Shown in pieces: positions 32,015 to 41,166 of a stretch of DNA of 64,000 nt. Position numbers and translations under genes: made by a program. Every line of letters begins with the position of its first letter. Position 1 is the first letter of the stretch. Source of the DNA: G051903925 sp051903925 (GTDB taxonomy: Bacteria; Pseudomonadota; Alphaproteobacteria; Zavarziniales; Zavarziniaceae); assembly GCF_051903925.1 (NCBI RefSeq), contig NZ_CP173678.1, positions 4,464,001-4,528,000 on the forward strand, in the 5' to 3' direction. The notes under the pieces are model-generated. The model was not told where the DNA came from and ran no database searches. It was given only the letters and a program-made list of their open reading frames with translations.

Positions 32015-32844
32015 CGGCACTGGCGGGTGCCAGGCGCGCGGCGCCCGATGCCGCCACGCGCGGTGCCCCTGGAACGGCGTCGCCTTTGGCGGAGGGGGAT
32101 GCCACGGCACGAGCCGCCCTGCTCGGCAACCCCGCCAGGACCGAGGGTTTGCCTGCCGGCCTGCCGTCCCAGGGCCCGCGCGGCGCTGCGGCGATCGCGG
32201 CCCAGTTGCGGCGTGCGATCACCGACGGCCTCTACGGCTATGGCGACCGCCTGCCCCCGGAGCGCGAGATCGCCAAGACGCTCAACACCTCCCGCACCAC
32301 CGTGCGCAGCGCCCTGAAACAGCTGGAGGATGCCCGACTCGTCGCACGCAAGGTTGGCTCTGGTACATTCGTGGTCCACGGCACGCGCCAGGACGAGCGC
32401 GACATCGCCGAGATCACCAGTCCACTGGAACTGATCGAGGTGCGCCTGGCGCTGGAGCCGCGCATGGTGCGCCTGGCGATCATCCACGGCACGGCGCGCG
32501 ACTTCGACCACCTGGGCGAGGCCCTGGCCCAGGTCGAGCAGTCGAACGGCGATACCGAGCATTTCACGCGCTGGGACCTGGCCTTCCACCTGGCCCTGGC
32601 CACCGCCACGCGCAATCCGCTGATGGTCTGGGTCTATCGCCAAGTGAACCATGTGCGCAACCACACGCAGTGGAGCGCCATGAAGGACAAGGTCCTGACC
32701 CGCGAGCGGATGGACGCCTATAACCAGGAGCATCGCGCGCTCTATGAGGCGGTGCGGGCCCGCGACGTGACCCGGGCAACCGACCTGATCCTGCGCCACC
32801 TGGACGAGGCGCGGATCGACCTCCTGGGTGCCGATTCGACGTGA
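31999..32844 (+). CDS. GntR/FadR-family transcriptional regulator
   Basis: 281 residues from the GTG at 31999 (AAGAGG 8 bases upstream). The first 60 residues are a Pro/Ala/Gly-rich extension not usual in the family; a later start cannot be excluded. The GntR winged helix follows (AAQLRRAITDGLYGYGDRLP, PEREIAKTLNTSRTTVRSAL), then an FCD-type ligand domain with the metal-binding set Asp/His (DLAFHLALATAT, YNQEHRALYEAVRARD). Likely represses both divergent operons in response to a pathway metabolite such as an N-methyl compound; inferred from position and the nearby inverted repeats. Confidence 0.85.
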   Translation: MGRIGSALAGARRAAPDAATRGAPGTASPLAEGDATARAALLGNPARTEGLPAGLPSQGPRGAAAIAAQLRRAITDGLYGYGDRLPPEREIAKTLNTSRTTVRSALKQLEDARLVARKVGSGTFVVHGTRQDERDIAEITSPLELIEVRLALEPRMVRLAIIHGTARDFDHLGEALAQVEQSNGDTEHFTRWDLAFHLALATATRNPLMVWVYRQVNHVRNHTQWSAMKDKVLTRERMDAYNQEHRALYEAVRARDVTRATDLILRHLDEARIDLLGADST

Positions 32845-32923
32845 GGCGGGGTCCTGAGGAGGCGGATCCGCGGGATCCCGGACCAGTGACGCCGGACCAG
32901 AGACGAAGGGGACCTGAGCGCGC

Positions 32924-34954
32924 ATGAGCGATGCGGCCTATGGAGCAGAGGGCGCTTACGCAACCGAGCGGCCGGCCGCGCGCCGTGATCCGTGGCGGCT
33001 GGATGCGGCAGGGGCCGGTTGGCTGGCCGCGGGCGGCCTTGCCTCCCTGCTTCTGCCGCTGGGCCTGGTGGCCGGGCTGGTCGGTCCGGCCGGCCCGCTG
33101 GCGTGGGGCGTTGCAGCGCTGCTGGGTGCGCTCCAGGCCTTCCTGCTGATCGAGCTGGCGACCGTCCACCCCCCCTGGCGCGGCGGGATCGGCGTCGCCG
33201 CCTCCGCGCTGTGGCGCCCCTATGGCCGAGCCCTGGCGCCGGTGCCGGCCTGGGCCGCGTGGCTGGCCTGGGCCAGCCTGCCGCCGCTGGCCGCCGGGCT
33301 GGCCGCGGACATTGGGCTTGCGGGGCTCTGTGCCGCCGGCGCCTGTGGGCCCGGCGCGATTCCCCAGACGGCGCTGGAGGGCGCGGTCGGCGGCCTGGCA
33401 CTGCGCCTGGATGCCGCGACAGGACTGGCCTTCGCGATCCTGGTCGCGGCCGCCCTGGTCGCGCGGCGCAGCGTCGTCGTGATGGCCGGGATCCAGGCGA
33501 TCCTGGCTGGAGCGGCGCTGCTGGCGGTGGCGGCTCTGGCGGCGGTCCCGCTGATCGTGGGGGACGTGCTGGCGCTGAACAGCCTGCCGCTGAGCCCCGG
33601 GGGCCTTGACGGCCCAGGCTGGAGCCGGTCCGGCATCGGCCTGTTCCTGGCGGCGGTCCTGTTGGCCGGGTTCTGCGCCTTCCGCACGGATGCGGCCACC
33701 GGCTTTGCCGCAGACCTGGAGCGACCGGGCGCCGAGACCGCGCGCGCAACCGCCTGGACGGCCGCCCTGGCCCTGGTCGTGCTGCCGCTTGTGGCCCTGA
33801 CTGTGCCCGGTACGCTGGGCGTGGCGAGCGTGGTTGCCGCAGGCGGCAACGGCATGGGCCTGGCCGACCTGATGGCCAGCCTGGTCGGTGCCTCTGCCCC
33901 GGTCGCGGCCACCATCGCCGCCCTGGTCGCGCTGGCGCTGCTGGCCGCGGTGCTGACGGGGAGCGTGGTGGCGACGCGCACGCTGCACCATGTCGCCGCC
34001 CATGGCGTCCTGCCGGGTGCCCTTCGCGGGCGTGGCGGTGTGCTGGCCGGGCTGGCACTTGGCCTGGCGGTACTGGTGGTGCGCGACAGCGGACCGATCC
34101 TGGTCGCGGCGGCCGCGGTGCTGGCCCTGGCCGGCGCGCTCGCGCTGCTGGCGGCGGCGATCGGACAGGTCGACATTCCCGACGTGCACCGCTCGTTCCG
34201 CGCGCCGCGCTGGGTCCTGGCCGGCGCGGTCGTCCTGGCGCTGGTCGAGGCCCTGCTGATCGGGGCGGCCCTGCAGACCTTTCGCGCCGTGGTCCTGCCG
34301 GCCCTGAGCCTGGCCTTGGCGCCGGTGCCGCTGGTCGGACTGGCGCTGGCCTGGCGCCACCTGCGCCGCCCGCGCGCCACGGCTGCCGATGACGCCGAGG
34401 CGTCGCGGACGGAGCCGGTCCTGACCCATTATGGCCGGTCGCCGCGGGCGGGGCGCGCCCCGCTGATCGCGCTGGCCGGCTGCCTGCTGGCCATGGCGGG
34501 TGGGGTCCTGATCGCCCGTCCTGCCGCACCACCGCCCGCCGCACCGGACGCCGCCGCCGTGGCCCCGGCGCCACCCGCGGCACGCGTGCCGCTGGCGGCC
34601 GAGCCCGAACCCGCAGGCGCGGTCGTGGCGCCCCCTGCCAGCCCTGCACCACCGGCAGCCCCGGCCGACCGTGCGCCCGAAGGCACCGCACCAGCAGAAC
34701 CCGTCCCCGAAGCGGCCGTCCAGGAGGCAGCGCCGCCAGCTGCGCCCACTACCGGCGCGCCAGCGGCCGACGCCCCCGCTGCGGAATCCCCAGCCGCTGC
34801 ACCGCCCATCCCTGCAGCGGACACGCCAGCACCACCCGACGTCTCGCCCGGCGCAGGGCCGGACCCGGCAGCGGACGCGGCGCCGGCCGTGCCGCCCGAG
34901 CGCATCCCGCCCATGCCCGTGCCCCGCCCGGCCCGCATCGCCAATGCCGGCTGA
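32924..34954 (+). CDS. APC-type amino-acid/amine permease with long Pro/Ala-rich tail
   Basis: 676 residues. The first 480 or so carry about twelve hydrophobic helices in the style of the amino-acid/polyamine/organocation family (for example LAAGGLASLLLPLGLVAGLV, VVVMAGIQAILAGAALLAVA). After a cytoplasmic linker with DDAEASRTEPVLTHYGR comes one more helix (LIALAGCLLAMAGGVLIA, about 505-522) and then some 150 residues of Pro, Ala and Glu repeats, apparently unfolded. Located between the regulator and soxBDAG, it probably imports the substrate of the pathway. The tail is not a normal part of such permeases. Confidence 0.75.
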   Translation: MSDAAYGAEGAYATERPAARRDPWRLDAAGAGWLAAGGLASLLLPLGLVAGLVGPAGPLAWGVAALLGALQAFLLIELATVHPPWRGGIGVAASALWRPYGRALAPVPAWAAWLAWASLPPLAAGLAADIGLAGLCAAGACGPGAIPQTALEGAVGGLALRLDAATGLAFAILVAAALVARRSVVVMAGIQAILAGAALLAVAALAAVPLIVGDVLALNSLPLSPGGLDGPGWSRSGIGLFLAAVLLAGFCAFRTDAATGFAADLERPGAETARATAWTAALALVVLPLVALTVPGTLGVASVVAAGGNGMGLADLMASLVGASAPVAATIAALVALALLAAVLTGSVVATRTLHHVAAHGVLPGALRGRGGVLAGLALGLAVLVVRDSGPILVAAAAVLALAGALALLAAAIGQVDIPDVHRSFRAPRWVLAGAVVLALVEALLIGAALQTFRAVVLPALSLALAPVPLVGLALAWRHLRRPRATAADDAEASRTEPVLTHYGRSPRAGRAPLIALAGCLLAMAGGVLIARPAAPPPAAPDAAAVAPAPPAARVPLAAEPEPAGAVVAPPASPAPPAAPADRAPEGTAPAEPVPEAAVQEAAPPAAPTTGAPAADAPAAESPAAAPPIPAADTPAPPDVSPGAGPDPAADAAPAVPPERIPPMPVPRPARIANAG

Positions 34955-34990
34955 GCCGCGTTCCCCGCCGCCCCCTGGTCAGGAGCCCCG

Positions 34991-36232
34991 ATGCCCTTCG
35001 GCCTGCTGAAATACGGATTGTCCAAGACCTATCCGGCGAGGCGCCAGTTCCCGGCACCGACCGACCTGAAGCCCAGCTATGACATCGTCATCATCGGTGG
35101 CGGCGGCCATGGCCTGGCGGCGGCGTACTACCTGGCGCGGGACTGGGGGGCGAAGTCGATCGCGGTGCTGGAGCGCGGCTACCTGGCGGGCGGCAATACG
35201 GCGCGCAACACCACGATCATCCGCTCCAACTACTTGACGCCCGAGGGGGTCAAATTCTATGACGAGTCGGTCCGCCTCTATCAGGACCTGTCGACCGACT
35301 TCGACTACAACATCCTGTATTCGGAGCGCGGGCACCTGACCCTGGCCCATACCGACAGCGCCATGCGGACCATGCGCTGGCGGGCCGAGGTCAACAAGCA
35401 CTATGGCGTGCGCTCCGAACTTGTCCATGCGGACGACGTCGCGCGCCTGTGCCCCCAGCTGGACATGGGGGACCACGTCCGCTACCCGATCCTGGGGGCC
35501 CTCTACCACGAGCCGGGCGCCATCGCGCGGCACGATGCGGTCGCCTGGGGCTATGGCGTCGGCGCCGCCCGGATGGGCGTCGAGATCCACCAGAAGACGG
35601 AAGTGACCGGCATCGTGGTCGAGGACGGCCGTGTCGTCGCGGTGGAGACCAATCGCGGGCGCGTCGCCTGCGGCAAGGTCCTGCAGGCGGTCGCCGGCTC
35701 CAGCTCCCGCGTGGCGAAACTGGCAGGGTTCAAGCTGCCGATCCGCACGATCCCGCTCCAGGCCTGCGTGTCGGAGCCACTGAAGCCGTGCCTGGACCCG
35801 ATCATCGTGTCGGGCTCTCTGCACGTCTACATCTCGCAGTCGGCACGGGGCGAGATGGTGATGGGCGGCTCGACCGACCCCTATGGCCTCTACGCCACGC
35901 GCTCGACCCTGGATTTCAAGGAAGGGCTGATGGCCCACATGCTGGAGCTCTTCCCCTTCCTGGGGGAGGTGCACGTGCTGCGCCAATGGGCCGGCATGGC
36001 CGACATGACGCCCGACTTCTCCCCCGTCATGGGCCTGACGCCGGTGAGGAACTACTACATCGACGCCGGCTGGGGCACCTGGGGCTTCAAGGCGACGCCC
36101 GTCAGCGGCAAGCGCATGGCCGAGACGGTCGCCAACGACAATGCGCCAGCCCTTCTGGAGCCGTTCCGCCTGGACCGCTTCCGCACCTTCGCCCAGGTCG
36201 GCGAAAAGGGTGCCGCCTCTGTCGGGCACTGA
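34991..36232 (+). CDS. soxB: sarcosine oxidase beta subunit / N-methylglutamate dehydrogenase MgdA
   Basis: 413-residue FAD/FMN subunit of a heterotetrameric N-demethylase that removes the methyl group from sarcosine or N-methylglutamate. FAD motif DIVIIGGGGHGLAAAYYLA; GYLAGGNTARNTTIIRSNYL near the flavin; and the C-terminal GLTPVRNYYIDAGWGTWGFK, all typical of SoxB. First of the four subunit genes (B-D-A-G), after the permease with a 36-bp gap, and 4 bp before soxD. Whether the substrate is sarcosine or N-methylglutamate cannot be told from this subunit alone. Confidence 0.93.
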   Translation: MPFGLLKYGLSKTYPARRQFPAPTDLKPSYDIVIIGGGGHGLAAAYYLARDWGAKSIAVLERGYLAGGNTARNTTIIRSNYLTPEGVKFYDESVRLYQDLSTDFDYNILYSERGHLTLAHTDSAMRTMRWRAEVNKHYGVRSELVHADDVARLCPQLDMGDHVRYPILGALYHEPGAIARHDAVAWGYGVGAARMGVEIHQKTEVTGIVVEDGRVVAVETNRGRVACGKVLQAVAGSSSRVAKLAGFKLPIRTIPLQACVSEPLKPCLDPIIVSGSLHVYISQSARGEMVMGGSTDPYGLYATRSTLDFKEGLMAHMLELFPFLGEVHVLRQWAGMADMTPDFSPVMGLTPVRNYYIDAGWGTWGFKATPVSGKRMAETVANDNAPALLEPFRLDRFRTFAQVGEKGAASVGH

Positions 36233-36236
36233 TCCC

Positions 36237-36524
36237 ATGAAGATCATGAACTGCCCGCTGAACGGGCCGCGCAACATCTCGGAATTCGTCTGGGGCGGCG
36301 AGGTCAAGGCGATGCCCGATCCCGTCAGCGGCAGCGACGACCAATGGGCCGAGTTCGTCCACCTGGAGGACAACGTGGCCGGGATCGTCCGCGAATGGTG
36401 GTACCACAGTGCCACGTCCTTCTGGTTCATCGCGGAGCGCAACACCCTGACGGACGAGATCGTGCGCACCTACCGCGCGACCGAGCTGTTTCCGACCCGC
36501 GTCGACTTCTGGGGCACGCCATGA
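36237..36524 (+). CDS. soxD: sarcosine oxidase delta subunit / MgdB, lacking zinc ligands
   Basis: 95-residue small subunit. It begins MKIMNCPLNGPRNISEF. In the structurally known sarcosine oxidase the delta subunit binds zinc through three Cys and one His; here Cys6 and His57 remain, but the second and fourth positions are Asn9 and Ser61. The protein thus belongs to a delta-subunit group that cannot hold zinc in the usual way, which I believe is common among N-methylglutamate dehydrogenase clusters (recalled, not checked). It overlaps soxA by ATGA. Confidence 0.93.
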   Translation: MKIMNCPLNGPRNISEFVWGGEVKAMPDPVSGSDDQWAEFVHLEDNVAGIVREWWYHSATSFWFIAERNTLTDEIVRTYRATELFPTRVDFWGTP

Positions 36525-39433
36525 GCGCCGCGGCCCCCCTGCCCCGCCTGCCCGAACCCTGGGGCACCTGGATCGACCGCACACACGCCATCGACTTCAC
36601 GTTCGAGGGGCAGGGCCATCACGGCTTCGCCGGCGACACGGTGGCCAGCGCCCTGGCCGGCGACGGGGTCAGCGTGCTGTCCCGCTCGTTCAAGTACCGG
36701 CGGCCGCGCGGCATCCATTCGATGGCCGGCCACGATGCCAATGCCATGGTCCAGATCGGCGACGAGCCAAACGTCCATGCCGAGCGCCGGGCGCTCGCGG
36801 CCGGCCTGGCGGTGGAGGCGCAGAACATCAACGGCTCGCTTGGCTTTGACCGGGGCGCCTGGATCGGCGCGTTCGGAAGGTTCCTGCCCGTCGGCTTCTA
36901 CTACAAGGCGTTCTACCGCCCGCGCGGCGCGTGGCGCTTCTGGGAGCCGGTATTCCGCAAGCGCGCGGGCCTGGGCAAGGTGAACTTGGACGCCCCCCAC
37001 CTCTACTACGACAAGCAGTACCTGTTCGCGGACGTGGCCATCGTCGGCGGCGGCCCGGCGGGCCTGGCCGCGGCGGTCGAGGCGGCGTCCGGCGGGCTGG
37101 AGGTCGTGCTGATCGAGGAGGAGGCGCACATGGGCGGCAGCCTCAGCTTCGCGCGGCTGGATGGCGAGGGGACCAGGGGTCGCCGCCTGGCGGCCGACCT
37201 GGTCGAGGCGGTGCAGGCAGCGACCAACGTCCGGGTGATGACCAACGCCGTCGCTAATGGCGCCTTCGCCGACAACTGGCTGCCGGTGATCCAGGGCAAC
37301 CGCCTCTACAAGCTGCGGGCGAAGCAGCTGGTCGTGGCGACGGGTGCCATCGAACAGCCCATGGTGTTCCGCAACAACGACCTTCCCGGGATCATGCTGG
37401 GCTCGGCCGCGCAGAAGCTGATGCGCCGCTATGGCGTGCAGCCGGGCACCCGTGCGGTGGTCTGCACTGCAAATGCGCACGGCTATGGTGTGGCCTGCGA
37501 CCTGGCCGATGCGGGCGTCGATGTTGCCGCGGTCGTGGACCTGCGTGGGGACGCCAAGGGCGATGCCCAAGTCGCGGCAGCCCAGGCGCGCGGCATCCGC
37601 CAGGTCCTGGGCCACACGGTGCACGAGGCGGTGGGCAAGGCGCGGGTGCGGGGCGTCACCGTCCGCCCGGTCACGGGCGAGGGAACGGTTGGGGCAGAGG
37701 CTCTGCACCTGGACTGCGACCTGGTCTGCACCGCGACGGGCTGGGCCCCGCATGCGGCGCTGATCAACCATGGCGGCGGCCGCATGATCTATGACGACGC
37801 CCTGCACATGGCATCGATCGCGAAGCTGCCGGACGGGATCTCTGCCGCCGGTTCGGTTGCCGGGGCCTTCTCCGTCGAGGCGGCGATCGCGCAGGGGCGG
37901 CGCGCCGGCTGGCAGGCGGCGACCGCCTGCGGCGCCGCCTGGGGGCCAGAGCCGGCCCGCCCCAACGACCTGGGGAACCATGGCGTCACCCACCCCTGGC
38001 CCATCTTCACCCACCCAAAGGGCAAGGAGTTCGTCGACCTGGACGAGGACCTGGTGATCGGCGACCTGGTCAACGGCGTGGCCGACGGATTCGACGAGAT
38101 CGAGCTGCTGAAGCGTTATTCGACCGTCGGCATGGGCCCCAGCCAGGGCCGCCATTCGGGCGTATCGGCCATCCGCCTGACGGCCAAGGCCACGGGGCGC
38201 AAGCCGTCGGAGATCGGTGCCACGACGCAGCGCCCGCCCTATCGCGCGGAGAAGTTCGCGCACCTGGCGGGCCGCGCGTTCGAGCCGGTGCGCCTGACGG
38301 CGATGCACGCCCGGCATCTCGAACTCGGCGCCCAGATGATGCCGGCCGGCCTGTGGCTGCGCCCCGCCTATTACGGCGCCAAGGACGGCCGCGACGCCGC
38401 CATCGCCGCCGAAGTGTCGGCGGTGCGGGAGGGCGTCGGCCTGATCGACGTCTCGACCCTGGGCGGCATCGACCTGCGCGGTCCCGATGCGGCCGAGATG
38501 GTCGAGCGCATGTACACCTGGGCCTACAGGAAGCAGCCGGTGGGCCGCGCCCGCTACCTGCTGATGTGCGACCAGACGGGAGCGATCATCGACGACGGCG
38601 TGGCAGCGCGCCTGCACGAGAACCATTTCTACCTGACGGCGACGACCAGCGGCGTCGACCGGGTGTTCCAGCTGATGCAGTTCTGGAACGCGCAGTGGCG
38701 TCTGGACGTCGACATTGCCGGCGTCACGTCAGCCTTCTGCGGCGTCAACATCGCCGGGCCCAAGTCACGCCAAGTCCTGGCCCGCATCACGGAAGGGGTC
38801 GACCTGTCCCCGGCGGCATTCCCCTATATGGGCGTGCGGGAGGGGCGCATCGCCGGCATCCCCTGCCGTCTGATGCGCGTCGGCTTCGTCGGGGAACTGG
38901 GCTTCGAGATCCACGCGCCCGCGGGGTGTGGAGAGGCCCTGTGGGACGCCCTGATGGCGGCCGGCGCCGCGGACGGCATCCGGCCCTTTGGCGTCGAGGC
39001 CCAGCGCGTGCTGCGCCTGGAGAAGGGCCATGTGATCGTGGGCCAGGATACCGACGGCCTGACCCACCCGTACGAGGCCGACATGGGGTGGGCCATCGCG
39101 AAGAAGAAGCCCTTTTGGCTCGGCTCCCGCGCGGTCGAGGCGCAGATGAAGCGGGGGCTGTCGCGCAAGCTGGTCGGCTTCGAACTGGTCGATCCGGGTG
39201 CCCCCTGCCCTGAGGAATGCCACCTGGTGATCGACGGCGACGAGATCGAGGGGCGCGTCACCTCGGCCGTGCGCTCCGCCACATTGGGCAAGGTGATCGG
39301 CCTGGCCTATGTCGGACCGAAGCACTTCGACCTCGGCGCGATCTTCACGATCCGCACCGGCGCCGGCTTCCTCCAGGCCCGCGTGGTGCCCCACCCCTTC
39401 TACGACCCCGAAAACCGGCGGCAGGAGCTGTGA
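36521..39433 (+). CDS. soxA: sarcosine oxidase alpha subunit / N-methylglutamate dehydrogenase MgdC
   Basis: 970-residue large subunit. The N-terminal 100 residues are the ferredoxin-like domain (FTFEGQGHHGFAGDTVASAL) without cluster cysteines, followed by the NAD/FAD-type Rossmann fold (DVAIVGGGPAGLAAAVEAAS) and a C-terminal aminomethyltransferase-like domain from about residue 600 (LGAQMMPAGLWLRPAYYG, GFVGELGFEIHAPA), which passes the methyl carbon to tetrahydrofolate. Size and domain order match SoxA. It overlaps soxD by ATGA. A perfect inverted repeat separates it from soxG. Confidence 0.95.
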   Translation: MSAAAPLPRLPEPWGTWIDRTHAIDFTFEGQGHHGFAGDTVASALAGDGVSVLSRSFKYRRPRGIHSMAGHDANAMVQIGDEPNVHAERRALAAGLAVEAQNINGSLGFDRGAWIGAFGRFLPVGFYYKAFYRPRGAWRFWEPVFRKRAGLGKVNLDAPHLYYDKQYLFADVAIVGGGPAGLAAAVEAASGGLEVVLIEEEAHMGGSLSFARLDGEGTRGRRLAADLVEAVQAATNVRVMTNAVANGAFADNWLPVIQGNRLYKLRAKQLVVATGAIEQPMVFRNNDLPGIMLGSAAQKLMRRYGVQPGTRAVVCTANAHGYGVACDLADAGVDVAAVVDLRGDAKGDAQVAAAQARGIRQVLGHTVHEAVGKARVRGVTVRPVTGEGTVGAEALHLDCDLVCTATGWAPHAALINHGGGRMIYDDALHMASIAKLPDGISAAGSVAGAFSVEAAIAQGRRAGWQAATACGAAWGPEPARPNDLGNHGVTHPWPIFTHPKGKEFVDLDEDLVIGDLVNGVADGFDEIELLKRYSTVGMGPSQGRHSGVSAIRLTAKATGRKPSEIGATTQRPPYRAEKFAHLAGRAFEPVRLTAMHARHLELGAQMMPAGLWLRPAYYGAKDGRDAAIAAEVSAVREGVGLIDVSTLGGIDLRGPDAAEMVERMYTWAYRKQPVGRARYLLMCDQTGAIIDDGVAARLHENHFYLTATTSGVDRVFQLMQFWNAQWRLDVDIAGVTSAFCGVNIAGPKSRQVLARITEGVDLSPAAFPYMGVREGRIAGIPCRLMRVGFVGELGFEIHAPAGCGEALWDALMAAGAADGIRPFGVEAQRVLRLEKGHVIVGQDTDGLTHPYEADMGWAIAKKKPFWLGSRAVEAQMKRGLSRKLVGFELVDPGAPCPEECHLVIDGDEIEGRVTSAVRSATLGKVIGLAYVGPKHFDLGAIFTIRTGAGFLQARVVPHPFYDPENRRQEL

Positions 39434-39452
39434 TGCGGTTCCCGACAAACCA

Positions 39453-39541
39453 CCCGCTCATCCCCGCGAAGGCGGGGATCCAGAGCAACACGGACCTGCA
39501 CTTGCGGCCCCTGGATCCCCGCCTTCGCGGGGATGAGCGGG
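39453..39541. repeat. perfect 31-bp inverted repeat, type B copy 1, between soxA and soxG
   Basis: Left arm 39453-39483 and right arm 39511-39541 are exact reverse complements (CTCATCCCCGCGAAGGCGGG core) around a 27-base loop. Each arm is itself a CCCCGC-GAAG-GCGGGG hairpin. A second copy lies at 53622-53705. It ends 7 bases before the soxG ATG, so it abuts the ribosome-binding site. Confidence 0.9.
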
Positions 39542-39548
39542 TAGGTTC

Positions 39549-40259
39549 ATGAACGTGATCCTGCCCACCAGCTTTGCACGGCGCAGCCCGATCCATCACA
39601 AGCTTGCCGCGCTCGGCGCACGATGGGGCCAGGCGGGGGAGTCCGCGATCGTGCGCGACTATGGCGCGTCCGAGGAGGAGGCCGCCGCGGCGCAGCGCCT
39701 GGCGTTGTCCGACCTCAGCCCCCTGCCCCGCACCGGCTTCAAGGGACCCCAGGCCCTGGCCTGGCTGCGGGCCCAGGGCGTGGTCCTCGATGAGGTGCCG
39801 AACACCGCCTGGACCCAGGGGCCGGCCGCATCGGCGCTCATCCTGTCCTGGGGCGAGGCGCTGATCCTGGACGCCAACGGCGACTTGGTGCAGCGGCTGG
39901 AGGGGGCCTGGTCGCTGGACAGTGTGCCGGGCGTCTATTGCGTGCCGCGGCGCGACAGTCATGGCTGGCTGCGCATCACCGGGCACCTGGCACCCGACAT
40001 GCTGGCCAAGATCTGCGGCGTCGACCTGCGGCCCAAGGCATTCGCCCATGGCCAGGTCGCCCAGACCTCGGTCGCCCGGGGCAATGCAATCATCGCCCGC
40101 GCGGACCTGGGGGATACGCTGGCCTATCACCTGCTGTCGGACAGTTCGGCGCTGGGCTTCCTGTGGGACAGCGTGATCGACGCCATGACCGAATATGGCG
40201 CCGGCCCTGTGGGCGCGGACGCCCTGACCACGCTTGCAACCGCCAGGGACCCGGCATGA
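39549..40259 (+). CDS. soxG: sarcosine oxidase gamma subunit / MgdD
   Basis: 236 residues, longer than the roughly 200 of most gamma subunits. Central features are ALSDLSPLPRTGFKGPQALAW, AWSLDSVPGVYCVPRRDSHG, and GHLAPDMLAKICGVDLRPKA, typical of SoxG, which is related to the aminomethyltransferase fold but lacks catalysis. Separated from soxA by repeat B but overlapping purU by ATGA, so all are expected on one transcript. Translation of soxG may depend on folding of the repeat. Confidence 0.9.
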   Translation: MNVILPTSFARRSPIHHKLAALGARWGQAGESAIVRDYGASEEEAAAAQRLALSDLSPLPRTGFKGPQALAWLRAQGVVLDEVPNTAWTQGPAASALILSWGEALILDANGDLVQRLEGAWSLDSVPGVYCVPRRDSHGWLRITGHLAPDMLAKICGVDLRPKAFAHGQVAQTSVARGNAIIARADLGDTLAYHLLSDSSALGFLWDSVIDAMTEYGAGPVGADALTTLATARDPA

Positions 40260-41119
40260 CCATCGCCACGCGCGGCATCCTCACCCTGTCCTGCCCCGAC
40301 CGGCCGGGCATCGTCGCCTCCGTTTCCGGCTTCCTGTTCCAGCAGGACTGCAACATCGCGGAATCGGCGCAGTTCGAGGATCCGACGAGCCGCCGCTTCT
40401 TCCTGCGCACGGTGTTCCAGCCGGGGGCCGGCTCCCCCTCGTTCGACGACCTGCGCGCGGGGTTTGCGGCGATTGCCAAGCGGCACGACATGACCTGGTC
40501 GATCGCGGACGCCGGCAGCCGGCTGCGGACCATGATCCTGGTGTCGAAGTTCGACCATTGCCTGGCCGACCTGCTCTATCGCCACCGCATCGGGCAATTG
40601 CCGGTCGAGATCACGGCCATCGTCTCCAACCATCCGAGAGAGGCGCTGTCGCTCACCGATTTCGGCGGCCATCCGTTCCACCACCTGCCCGTCACGGCGG
40701 CGACCAAGGCAGAGCAGGAAGCGAAGCTGTGGGCCCTGGTGCAGGAGACGGGGACCGAGCTCGTCGTGCTGGCCCGCTACATGCAGGTCCTCTCCGCCGA
40801 CCTGTCGCGCAAGCTGAGCGGCCGGGCGATCAACATCCACCACTCGTTCCTGCCGGGGTTCAAGGGTGCCAAGCCCTATCACCAGGCGTTCGAGCGGGGC
40901 GTGAAGCTGATCGGCGCCACCGCCCACTACGTGACAGACGACCTGGACGAAGGCCCGATCATCGAGCAGGCGGTGGAGCGGGTGGACCACAACCGCATGC
41001 CCGACGACCTGGTGGCGATCGGCCGCGACATCGAGACGATCGTCCTGGCCCGCGCGGTGCGCTGGCACGCCGAGCGCCGCATCCTCCTCAACGGCACCAA
41101 GACCGTGGTGTTCAGGTAG
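40256..41119 (+). CDS. purU: formyltetrahydrofolate deformylase
   Basis: 287 residues; hydrolyses 10-formyl-tetrahydrofolate to formate and tetrahydrofolate. N-terminal ACT domain (LTLSCPDRPGIVASVSGFLF), then the formyltransferase-type domain with VSNHPREALSL, ARYMQVLSADLSRKLSG and the catalytic Asn/His/Asp set in INIHHSFLPGFKGAKPYH and TDDLDEGPIIEQ. Last gene of the sox operon, where it recycles tetrahydrofolate loaded with the methyl carbon released by demethylation. Start overlaps the soxG stop. Confidence 0.95.
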   Translation: MTIATRGILTLSCPDRPGIVASVSGFLFQQDCNIAESAQFEDPTSRRFFLRTVFQPGAGSPSFDDLRAGFAAIAKRHDMTWSIADAGSRLRTMILVSKFDHCLADLLYRHRIGQLPVEITAIVSNHPREALSLTDFGGHPFHHLPVTAATKAEQEAKLWALVQETGTELVVLARYMQVLSADLSRKLSGRAINIHHSFLPGFKGAKPYHQAFERGVKLIGATAHYVTDDLDEGPIIEQAVERVDHNRMPDDLVAIGRDIETIVLARAVRWHAERRILLNGTKTVVFR

Positions 41120-41166
41120 GGCTTCTCGGAGCAGCCCCGCGCCGTCGGTGATGCTAGAGCAAGCTG

